A stretch of DNA of 51,965 bases, taken from the NCBI GenBank assembly GCA_030446555.1, contig JAUJNA010000002.1, forward strand, positions 104,582 to 156,546, given 5' to 3'. The notes under the pieces were generated by a model. The model was not told where the DNA came from. It saw only the letters and a program-made list of their open reading frames with translations, and ran no database searches. The stretch's first letter is position 1. Every line of letters begins with the position of its first letter. Source of the stretch: Chloroflexota bacterium (GTDB lineage: Bacteria; Chloroflexota; Limnocylindria; Limnocylindrales; CSP1-4). The position numbers and the translations under genes are program-made. Positions 41,222 through 51,965 of the stretch are shown here, piece by piece.

Positions 41222-42031
41222 TCACCACGCCCTCTCCAGGGAGTTGTACTCGGCGATGGCTCCCGCATCCGCGCGGTAGGCGCGCGCGATCGAATCGAGG
41301 GTGTCGCCGTCACGAACGAGGTGCTCGATGCCGGTCGTGGGCAGGATGCGCACGAGCTCGCCCACCTTCAGCGTGTCCTTGTCGACGAGCCGATTGGCCC
41401 ACCAGACGGTCATCGGGCTGATATCGAACTTGTCGGCGATGACCCACAGGGCCTCGCCTGGCTGCGCCCGGTAGCGGAGGATCTCGTGCTGGGGCTCGGG
41501 CACGACTCCGCGCGGCAGTAGGCGCGTGCGCACGGTGGGAGCGCGAAGGGACGTCTCTCGCCCTTCCCAGCGCGGCACCGAGGCGGGCGCTCGCTGCGCT
41601 GCGGGCACCGAGGTGCGGTCGCCCATCGTCGTGGACGCGGTGATCAGCCACCCGACGAACGAGATGCGGTCAGCGCCTGCCGACATGAGCGGACGTCCCT
41701 GCCCCTGGGCACCCGCCGGGGTCACCGCCAGCACGGCCGCCAGCGTGGCCGCGCTCGCGGCCTGACGGGTCGAGGCGAGACCGAGCACGGTCCCACGGGC
41801 CCGGCGCGGAGCTGCGTGGAACGACGCTTCGGCCGCTGACCCGGCTGACCGCGGCGGCGAGTCGTCCATCCAGCCCGCGAGCACCAGCCGCGCCGCGCCC
41901 CGAAGGCTCGCAGCTGCCCGCGCGGTCACATCGGAGGCGCGGGCCGAGGATCGCTGCTGGGGGCTCGGTCGGTCCACCGATGGGATGCTCCCTGTTCGGA
42001 CGGCGTGCGGGCACGGCAGGCACGTGCGCAC
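41222..42031 (-). CDS. LysM-domain part of a LysM-M23 hydrolase (frame broken)
   Basis: The frame to 41222 carries a hydrophobic segment (QAASAATLAAVLAVTPAGA) and two LysM domains (ILRYRAQPGEALWVIADKFD and IEHLVRDGDTLDSIARAYRA). It stops abnormally at YNSLERAW. One base shift near 41229-41237 gives the expected continuation VVILGQRLIVPDG and a Pro-rich linker leading into the repeat and the M23 domain. The start is unsure: GTG at 42031 is in frame, whereas a TAGACT hexamer six bases before GTG at 42047 points to a start in another frame, so a further indel is possible. Confidence 0.7.
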   Translation of the reverse strand: MRTCLPCPHAVRTGSIPSVDRPSPQQRSSARASDVTARAAASLRGAARLVLAGWMDDSPPRSAGSAAEASFHAAPRRARGTVLGLASTRQAASAATLAAVLAVTPAGAQGQGRPLMSAGADRISFVGWLITASTTMGDRTSVPAAQRAPASVPRWEGRETSLRAPTVRTRLLPRGVVPEPQHEILRYRAQPGEALWVIADKFDISPMTVWWANRLVDKDTLKVGELVRILPTTGIEHLVRDGDTLDSIARAYRADAGAIAEYNSLERAW

Positions 42032-42047
42032 GAGCGTGCTCGTGCAC

Positions 42048-42059
42048 GGGACAAGTCTA
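42048..42059 (-). promoter_or_regulatory. Possible leaderless promoter of the LysM gene
   Basis: TAGACT (42059-42054) is followed by six bases and GTG at 42047. The GTG is out of frame with the LysM domains as the sequence stands. Confidence 0.3.
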
Positions 42060-42185
42060 TCGCCCGTCGGCGACGGGAGCCCCGAAAGCCGACCGGTGGT
42101 GGTGTCCGCATGCGCCAGCGTCCTGCACGATGTTGACCGCGCCGGGTCCACCGACGCTCATCCACCGCTCATCCGGGAGGACCCA

Positions 42186-43441
42186 CTAGGCCTCGGCGGC
42201 GGCCTGCTTGGTCAGCGTGGCGAGGAACTGAGCGTTCGATTCGCTCTTCGCCAGGCGGTTCAGCAGCAGTTCGATGCCTTCGTTCGTACCCACGGCACTG
42301 AGCATCCGACGCATGGTCCAGACCATCTTGAGCGTGCCCTCCTCGAGCAGCAGCTCCTCGCGACGGGTCCCCGAGCGCTGGACGTCGATGGCCGGGAAGA
42401 CGCGCTTCTCGGCAAGCTTGCGGTCGAGGATGAGCTCGGAGTTGCCGGTGCCCTTGAACTCCTCGTAGATGACGTCATCCATGCGCGAGCCGGTGTCCAC
42501 GAGACAGGTCCCGATGATGGTCAGCGAACCGCCCTCCTCGATCTTGCGCGCGGCACCGAAGAAGCGCTTCGGTGGGTAGAGGGCGATGGGGTCCATACCG
42601 CCGGTGAGCGTCCGGCCGGAGGGCGGGAGTGCCAGGTTGCGCGCGTGCGAGGCGCGTGATGGAGTCGAGCAGGATGACCACGTCACGGCCGGTCTCGGTC
42701 TGCCGCTTGGCGATCTCGAGTGCCATCTCGGCGACGTGCGTGTGGTTCTCGGTCGGCTCATCGAAGGTCGACGAGATGACCTCGCCCTTGACCGAGCGGC
42801 GCATGTCGGTCACTTCTTCCGGTCGCTCCCCGATGAGCGCGACCATGAGCAGGATCTCGGGGTAGTTCGTCGTGATGCCGTTGGCGATGCTCTTGAGGAG
42901 CATCGTCTTGCCGGCCTTGGGTGGACTGACGATGAGCGCCCGCTGGCCCTTGCCGATCGGGTTGACCAGGTTCACGAGCCGCTGGCTCAGGTTCTTGGCG
43001 TCCGTCTCGAGGTCGATGAGCTCGATGGGGTGGATCGGCGTCAGGGTGTCGAAGTGGGGACGCCGACGCGCGGTATCGGGGTCGACGCCGTTGATGGATT
43101 CGACGCGCAGCAGGCCCCAGTACTTCTCGCCGTCCTTCGGGACGCGCGTCACGCCGCCCACCCGATCGCCCGCCCGCAGCCCGAAGCGGCGGACCTGGCT
43201 GGAGGACACGTAGATGTCGTCCGGGCTGGGCATGAGGCCCCGCCTTCGCATGAAGCCGAAGCCATCGTCGACGACGTCGAGGATGCCGGTCGCGTACTGC
43301 TGGCCGCCTCGCTCCACCTGGCGCTGGAGGATCCGCCGACCGCATCGTCCTTGCGCATCTCCCGCGCGTCGGACACGTCGAGGTCGCCGCCATCCGGACC
43401 AGCTCATGGATGTTCTTGTTCTTCAGTTCGTTGATGTTCAT
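42186..43441 (-). CDS. rho: Transcription termination factor Rho (frame broken by three indels)
   Basis: The product is recognisable end to end from ATG at 43441 (MNINELKNKNIHELVRMA) to the stop at 42186. Frame changes are needed near 43389, near 43340 and near 42643. Landmarks: cold-shock RNA-binding domain (YATGILDVVDDGFGFMRRRG, DIYVSSSQVRRFGLRAGD), Walker A VSPPKAGKTMLLKSIANG, GERPEEVTDM, Walker B VVILLDSITRLAR, R-loop region TGGMDPIALYPPKRFFGAAR and the C-terminal SGTRREELLL. Flanking sequence is perfectly conserved, so errors in the sequence are likelier than loss of this gene. Confidence 0.9.
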
Positions 43442-43658
43442 GGGTTCCTGTGGGATGCCCGGCACACCGCGGTGCGGGTGCGCAGACAAGGGATGGATGC
43501 CCCGCGATGCTCCTCGGAACGAAGCCACGGATGCGGGCCGATGGGTCGCCGACACCGGTCCGACGCGCATGGTCGGTCGGGTCGGGAAGGTCCGCGGGTC
43601 GGAAGGATGATAGCACCCAACCCCGGGCGGTCAAGGCCGCGCCGCGAGAAGCGTCGGG

Positions 43659-44127
43659 CTATGTGCTCTCCGCCGCCGGCGTCAGCGCCCGATGCTGCGC
43701 CTCGATGTCGGCGTGGAGGAACCGTGTCTCCAGCAGGTTGCGACATCGCAGCAGCAGCTCCGAGGTGTCGAACGGCTTGGCCAGGAAGTCGTCCGCTCCG
43801 AGGCCCAGGGCCTCACGTCGCGCGGACGGATCGATGTCGGCGCTCACCACGATGACCGGCATGTATCCCACCGGCGCACCCACCTCGCAGAGCCGGCGCA
43901 GGGTGCCAGCCGTCGAGACCGGGCATGTCCAGGTCCAGGAGCACCAGATCGGGCGGCGAGACGAGGATCGTGTCGACCGCCGCAGTGGCGTCGGTCATGC
44001 CCTGGACGCGTCGGTAGCCGGCTCGCCCCAGCAGCCGCTCCACCAGGCGGACGTTCGGTTCCTGGTCGTCGATGACCAGGATCCGGGCATCCTGGAACCG
44101 TTTCTCGTCGATCGCCTCGCGTCGCAT
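43659..44127 (-). CDS. Single-domain response regulator (one frameshift)
   Basis: The frame from ATG at 44127, with AAGGTGGG upstream, holds the first half of a receiver domain: ARILVIDDQEPNVRLVERLL and the phospho-Asp in LVLLDLDMPGLDG. The second half, from GYMPVIVVSADIDPSAR through LAKPFDTSELLLRC, is in another frame to the stop at 43659. One indel lies near 43900-43916. The product would be about 155 residues with no output domain, similar to the N-terminus of RpfG/Rcp-like regulators. Confidence 0.75.
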
Positions 44128-44305
44128 CGTCCCACCTTGTTGCGTGGCTCGACGATAGGCCCTCGCCCCCGATGGAGGCTGTCATCGGAGGTCCGGTCAG
44201 CGAGGCCCATTGGTCCCCCGGACCCGTGGGTCGAATCGACCCTGACCCCCACGCCGGGTTTCGTGCCGGGCAGACGTCGGCTTGGTGCCGGGCTAGACGC
44301 GGGAC

Positions 44306-45028
44306 TTACACGCCGGGTTTCGTGTCCGCCGTTGCCGCCAGCTCCCTGGCCTCCGCAGGCTTGCCCTCCTCCTTCTCTGCGGCCGCGGCACGCGCCTTGT
44401 CCCAGTCGTCGCGGAAGGTCTTGATGCCCTTGTCGGTGAGCGGGTGGCGGACCATCTGCTGGAGGACCTTGAAGGGCAGCGTTGCCACGTGCGAGCCGGC
44501 CAGCGCGGCATCGGTGATGTGGCGCGGGTGGCGGATCGACGCCGCGAGCACCTCCGAGTCGAGGTCGTGCATCTCGATGATGCCGACCAGCTCGCGAATC
44601 ACCTCCATGCCGTCCTGGTTGATGTCGTCGAGCCGGCCGATGAAGGGTGAGAGCAGCGATGCGCCTGCCTTGGCCGCCAGGAGGCCCTGGTTGGCGGTGA
44701 AGATGAGCGTGCAGTTGCTCTTGATGCCCTCTTCCGCGAAGCGTGAGATGGCTTCGAGGCCCTCCTCGCTCATGGGCACCTTGACCACGATGTTGGGCGC
44801 GAGCTTGGCGAAGGCCCGCCCCTCGCGCAGCATGCCGTCGACATCGTCGGCGACCACCTCGGCGCTGACGGGTCCCGGGGTGATGCGGCAGATCTCGCCG
44901 AGGATCTCCTCGTACGAGCCGCCCACCTTGGCATAGAGGCTGGGGTTGGTGGTGACACCGTCGAGCACACCCCAGCGGGTGGCCGTCCGGATCTCCTCGA
45001 TGTCGGCTGTGTCCAGGAAGAGTTTCAT
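44306..45028 (-). CDS. tal: Transaldolase, small fructose-6-phosphate aldolase type
   Basis: 240 codons from ATG at 45028, with AGGAG upstream. It has the short-form pattern: MKLFLDTADIEEIRTATRWG, GVTTNPSLYAK, the Schiff-base Lys in NIVVKVPMSEEGL, CTLIFTANQGLLAAKAGASL and DIEMHDLDSE-like motifs. Links the pentose phosphate pathway to glycolysis. A 25-residue Ala/Glu/Lys-rich tail extends beyond the usual end of about 215 residues and finishes TKPGV. A copy of the DNA for that ending lies just downstream at 44251-44266. Confidence 0.92.
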   Translation of the reverse strand: MKLFLDTADIEEIRTATRWGVLDGVTTNPSLYAKVGGSYEEILGEICRITPGPVSAEVVADDVDGMLREGRAFAKLAPNIVVKVPMSEEGLEAISRFAEEGIKSNCTLIFTANQGLLAAKAGASLLSPFIGRLDDINQDGMEVIRELVGIIEMHDLDSEVLAASIRHPRHITDAALAGSHVATLPFKVLQQMVRHPLTDKGIKTFRDDWDKARAAAAEKEEGKPAEARELAATADTKPGV

Positions 45029-45060
45029 GGCTGGTGGCTCCTGTCGTTGGGGTACCTGCC

Positions 45061-45371
45061 AAGTCTACGCCTCGCTCCTCTTTCTCCTCCGTTGACGGGG
45101 CGCCGTGGCCGCAGACGCGCAGTGGCGCAGTCCCGTTCCCCTGCGACCTGGACGGCGCCGTCCTGCATCACGGGGCGGTCTCCGGAGCGATAGACCCACA
45201 CCGTCACGGGGCGGTCGGCGGTGCCGCTCGAGGCAACGCCCAGCGGGCCCGGCCAGCGGCAGCCGCGCTCGACGAGCAGGTGGTCGCCGTGGGGCAGGGC
45301 GATCAGTCCCGAGCGCGAGGACGAGAACGAGGACGAGGCGACTAGCGGGCGGCGCCCGCGCTCAGGTGTGC
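45061..45371. other. 311-bp gap between tal and pyrG, no clear gene
   Basis: A minus-strand frame is open across the whole gap and its TGA overlaps the tal start (ATGA). It reads LPHGDHLLVERGCRWPGPLG and TVWVYRSGDRPVMQDG but has no good start or ribosome site near its beginning. It could be a small coupled gene or chance. I see no terminator or repeat. Confidence 0.3.
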
Positions 45372-49190
<3,819 letters not shown>

Positions 49191-49535
49191 GTTCGTGGCG
49201 AAGGCAGGTCCCGAGCCCCAGACGCTCGAGGTTCGACGCGACGTAGAAGCCGAGCTCGATGCGCGCTCACGACCTCGATGGTCGCCTGTACAAGCGCGCG
49301 GCGCCGACGAAGGCTGAACGTCCTCCATCCTGCACATCGACGCGGCCGTCTCGCGCAACAGGGCGCATCGCGGGGCAGCACGTGCACACGTCCCAGCGCA
49401 TGAGTTCGCGCGAGCCGACGGTGCCGGCATCGTAGGTTGCGTCCTTGGCAGCGTTCGTGGCCTGGTCGGACACGAATCTTGAGCCATCAGGCGGCAGCGA
49501 CATCCGTGATGCTGGTCGGACACGAACTGCGCCGT

Positions 49536-49909
49536 CACATCCCGACATCCTGCCGGTCAGCGTAGTCGACCAGGACGGAGAGACGGGCGCGCCATGGCGC
49601 GGGGGAGTTCATCGGGATGAGGTCCGCGGCCGGCACCGGCGCAGGATATCGGCGGCCATCGGTCAGGGCCCCGGAGCGCCATCTTCCTTGCGGCCGTCCG
49701 GCACCGGCGCGGAAGTCGGTCAGGGTTCCTTCGCCCGCGCGGTTCCTCGAGCCCGGACCAGGGCATAGGTCACGTCACGCATAGTCACATCGGGCATATG
49801 CCCCGATCCGCGTAGACGGGATGGAGCGGACCCCGAGTCGCGCGTATGCCCGGCCCCCGGGGATGGTCCGGGACGGTAGCGGCGGTGTCCGTCGAGCTCC
49901 AGCCGCCCG
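49536..49909. other. 374-bp gap, no gene; palindrome at 49788-49806
   Basis: Between the broken HAD copy and the intact LCP gene I see no supported gene. ATCGGGCATATGCCCCGAT at 49788-49806 is an almost perfect palindrome centred on CATATG. It could end LCP transcription or bind a regulator; no T tract follows. Confidence 0.5.
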
Positions 49910-51427
49910 CTAGCGTCCCACGAGAGCCTGGTAGTAACCCGAGTCGGAGTAGCGGCTGGCGTCACCCCACAGCTGGAGCGACAGCTCCGCGACCTGGTCC
50001 ATCCGCAGCTCCGCTGCGTTCTCGAGGTCGATATCACCGGCCGGGATCTCCATCGCGTAACGGGGTGGTCCGAGCCAGATCTGCTGAGCCGGCGCGGTCT
50101 GTGACTCCCGCGCCAGGGCAAACGCCTCATCCAGTCCCTCAGGCGGCAGGTCCGTGCGAACCGTGCTGGCCACGGCATCGAGGACCTCCGGCAGCCGCAC
50201 GATGATCGCGGGGTCGCTCAGCTTCTTCCGCAACTGGAGAAGGATCTGCTGCTGCCTCAGTGATCGCTCCGCGTTGCTGCCACCCCCCTTCCGCGAGCGG
50301 ACGTACCTCACGGCTGTGGCGCCATCAAGGTGCTGTGGACCGGCGTCGAGGAAGAAGCCGTCCGGCTCGTACTCCGGGTCCGCGATCGGCTCCTTGACCA
50401 CCACGTCGACGCCGCCCACGACGTCCACCAGCCGCTGGAAGCCCAGGATGTCGACGGTGGCGTAGTGGTCGATCTCGACCCCCAGCAGGAAGCTGATCTG
50501 TCCCACCAGGGTCCCCATCGGCCCGTCCGGATACAGGGCCGGGTTCGTCTGGGCCTCCACCAGCAGCTGGTTCAGCTTCTGTTCATGCGTCCCGCCCCAG
50601 TACTGCGGGAAGCGCGTGATGTTGCGGGGGATGCTGATCATCTTGAGGGTGCCGGCGCTCCGGTCGAAGCTGGCGAGGATCATCGAATCGGTCAGGCGAT
50701 GCTCCGGCCGGCGATACGGAGTGGAGTCGACGCCGACGAAGAGGACGTTCTGGAACCCGTCATCGGCCACCTGGGCGGGAGGGCGTGTGGGGATGGGACT
50801 GGCTGGTACGACGAAGGTCTGCCTCGACCCGGGAGAGCTGCCCGGCGCGGGAGAGGCTCCGGGTGTCGATGGCGGGAAGGTGGACAGCGGCACATCCGAG
50901 GTCTGCGGTGGCTGGAAGATGGCCGTGCCCGCCCGATAGAAGGCGAAGGCCCACCACCCGGGAACGGCGTGCACGGCCACGACGATGACCCCGAGCGTGA
51001 CCAGCATCCCACCGGGAGCCATCCGTCGGCGGGAGCTGGGTCCCGCGTCGTCATCGCGGTGCAGCTTTCGCTCACGCGTGACCGCCAGCCACGACGCATG
51101 CAGCATGGACGCGAGGCGCCAGACGGCCAAGGCGGCGATGCCGGCGAGGACGAGCAGCGCCACCGCAGGGTCGAGTAGTCGCGCTACCAGTGATTCCAGG
51201 CCGCCCAGCGCCAGCGACAGCAACCCGACCGCGACGAGGATGGGCGGGATGGCGTAGATGACGGCGGAGATGCGCCTTCCCATGTACCACTGCCCGAGGC
51301 CTGGCCACAGGAACGAGAGCAGGACGGCCAGCGCGGGCGAGCGCGGCGGGGAGGAGGGATGACGTGTCGGCTCCGGGTCCGTGCCCTCGTCCAGCCGGGG
51401 ATCGACGGCAGAAGGGTCGGGATCCAT
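49910..51427 (-). CDS. LytR-CpsA-Psr (LCP) family glycopolymer transferase
   Basis: 505 codons from ATG at 51427. An N-terminal region with SFLWPGLGQWYMGRRI and two to three helices, then a further helix (GMLVTLGVIVVAVHAVPGWW) and a Pro/Ser linker precede the extracellular LCP domain: NVLFVGVDSTPY, LTDSMILASFD, LKMISIPRNI, ATAVRYVRSRKGG. LCP enzymes join wall polymers or glycans to peptidoglycan or proteins from lipid carriers. A TACACT hexamer six bases before the ATG suggests a leaderless mRNA. A broken copy lies 2.7 kb away. Confidence 0.93.
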   Translation of the reverse strand: MDPDPSAVDPRLDEGTDPEPTRHPSSPPRSPALAVLLSFLWPGLGQWYMGRRISAVIYAIPPILVAVGLLSLALGGLESLVARLLDPAVALLVLAGIAALAVWRLASMLHASWLAVTRERKLHRDDDAGPSSRRRMAPGGMLVTLGVIVVAVHAVPGWWAFAFYRAGTAIFQPPQTSDVPLSTFPPSTPGASPAPGSSPGSRQTFVVPASPIPTRPPAQVADDGFQNVLFVGVDSTPYRRPEHRLTDSMILASFDRSAGTLKMISIPRNITRFPQYWGGTHEQKLNQLLVEAQTNPALYPDGPMGTLVGQISFLLGVEIDHYATVDILGFQRLVDVVGGVDVVVKEPIADPEYEPDGFFLDAGPQHLDGATAVRYVRSRKGGGSNAERSLRQQQILLQLRKKLSDPAIIVRLPEVLDAVASTVRTDLPPEGLDEAFALARESQTAPAQQIWLGPPRYAMEIPAGDIDLENAAELRMDQVAELSLQLWGDASRYSDSGYYQALVGR

Positions 51428-51439
51428 CGCGGGAGTGTA
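51428..51439 (-). promoter_or_regulatory. Leaderless-type promoter of the LCP gene
   Basis: TACACT (51439-51434) is followed by CCCGCG and the ATG. In the degraded copy the hexamer has lost its A (TACCT). Confidence 0.5.
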
Positions 51440-51516
51440 AGAGCGATCCGGGAACGGCCGCCCGGCCGACGACCGACGTAGCCGCGGTCAGCGGCCCCGG
51501 CCCGAGTTCCCTATGG

Positions 51517-51965
51517 TCAGCCGCCCGGCCCGGGTCCCGGGGTCGTGCGCCCCTCGCCCCACACCTCCGGCCCGCAGATGAAGGCGCGTGGGCCCGGTGC
51601 GTGCTCGGCGCGCCAGCGTGGAAGGTCCCCCGGGTGGGCTGGCAGCCGGCCATCGCGGAACGCTCGATGTAGCCAGTCGGTCACCTCGGCGAAGGTATCC
51701 CACCGCTGGTAGGCCCAGCCCTCCGCTTCGCAGATGCGCGCAAGCGAACCCTTGGCGAAGACCACGTCGGCGTGGGCGGCGGCGAAGCGGTCGCTCGTGC
51801 CGTCGCCGACGAACAGCACGGCCCTGTCGGCCGACTGGTGGGCGCGGACGCGCTCTCGCTTGCAGGTGCCGCACACGAAACACCGCGGATGGCCGTACGG
51901 GAAGCCCATGCCGGCACCACCGTTCGCCACGCGGTTCTCGTTCGTGGCGATGGGCAGGTCCCCGA
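51517..51965 (-). CDS. HAD-IB family phosphatase (5' end off window)
   Basis: 149 complete codons of the C-terminal part. It begins in DLPIATNENRVANGG, then GFPYGHPRCFVCGTCKRERV with three cysteines, and the HAD motif IV region AVLFVGDGTSDRFAAAHADV. FAKGSLARICEAEGW and FAEVTDWL follow. This matches MtnX-like or PSP-like phosphatases of the haloacid dehalogenase superfamily. The C-terminal 45 residues are variable. It precedes the LCP gene by 90 bp. Confidence 0.85.
   Translation of the reverse strand, partial: GDLPIATNENRVANGGAGMGFPYGHPRCFVCGTCKRERVRAHQSADRAVLFVGDGTSDRFAAAHADVVFAKGSLARICEAEGWAYQRWDTFAEVTDWLHRAFRDGRLPAHPGDLPRWRAEHAPGPRAFICGPEVWGEGRTTPGPGPGG

Larger units (their letters stand above)
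49908..51920. repeat. Direct repeat copy 2 (LCP-HAD, intact)
   Basis: The partner of 47213-49190. Both genes are in open frames here. The right limit of the repeat is not visible, because the window ends within the HAD gene. Confidence 0.85.

Overview
The window is high-GC bacterial chromosome with housekeeping and accessory genes on both strands. It has two tRNA-Ala genes, no rRNA, no CRISPR array and no complete insertion sequence. Gene content suggests a Chloroflexota bacterium, perhaps near the Limnocylindria/Ellin6529 lineages: a DUF853 HerA-like ATPase, a lamin-tail secreted protein, a CGNR regulator, an LLM-class oxidoreductase, comEA-comEC-holA, obg-nadD-rsfS and Bacillus/actinobacterial-type LexA boxes. 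That assignment is an inference from gene content only.

Layout. 1-2.4 kb: a secreted lamin-tail protein with a Thr-Pro repeat (runs off the left edge) and a divergent membrane protein. 2.6-14.9 kb: an SOS mutagenesis set, dnaE2 and imuA-imuB-DUF6504, each half with its own LexA-operator promoter. Between the halves lie a three-gene operon (degenerate PrsW-like zinc-ribbon membrane protein, anchored protein, sedolisin protease) and a divergent DUF853 ATPase. 15-18.3 kb: an OmpR-type two-component system, a UdgX-type uracil-DNA glycosylase and a secreted CAP protein. 18.3-19.5 kb: 60-bp repeats, tRNA-Ala(CGC), a gene fragment and a decayed vapBC module. 19.5-24.5 kb: a His-rich small protein, then a compact operon pxpA-pxpB-pxpC, YgjP-like metallopeptidase and spermidine-synthase-like membrane protein. 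24.6-26.2 kb: an ECF sigma factor with a probable membrane anti-sigma. 26.3-31.4 kb: tRNA-Ala(GGC), a possible Leu leader peptide, leuS, a CGNR regulator divergent from two very small genes, and an LLM oxidoreductase. 31.5-40 kb: comEA, comEC, HD hydrolase, holA, then convergent rsfS, nadD, obg. 40-47 kb: LysM/M23 peptidoglycan hydrolase with repeats, rho, a receiver protein, transaldolase and pyrG. 47.2 kb to the end: a broken and an intact copy of the same LCP-HAD phosphatase gene pair.

Two features cut across the window. First, many genes have a TANNNT -10-like hexamer only 6-10 nt before the start codon and no Shine-Dalgarno, which suggests leaderless mRNAs (dnaE2, imuA, pxpA, HD hydrolase, LCP, the vapB relic). 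Second, from about 27 kb on, several conserved genes (leuS three times, rho three times, comEC at least twice, a receiver, LysM/M23) are broken by single-base indels in otherwise perfect reading frames, while the first 26 kb shows none in intact genes. For essential genes this points to sequencing or assembly indels more than biological decay, and the broken LCP-HAD copy must be judged in that light.
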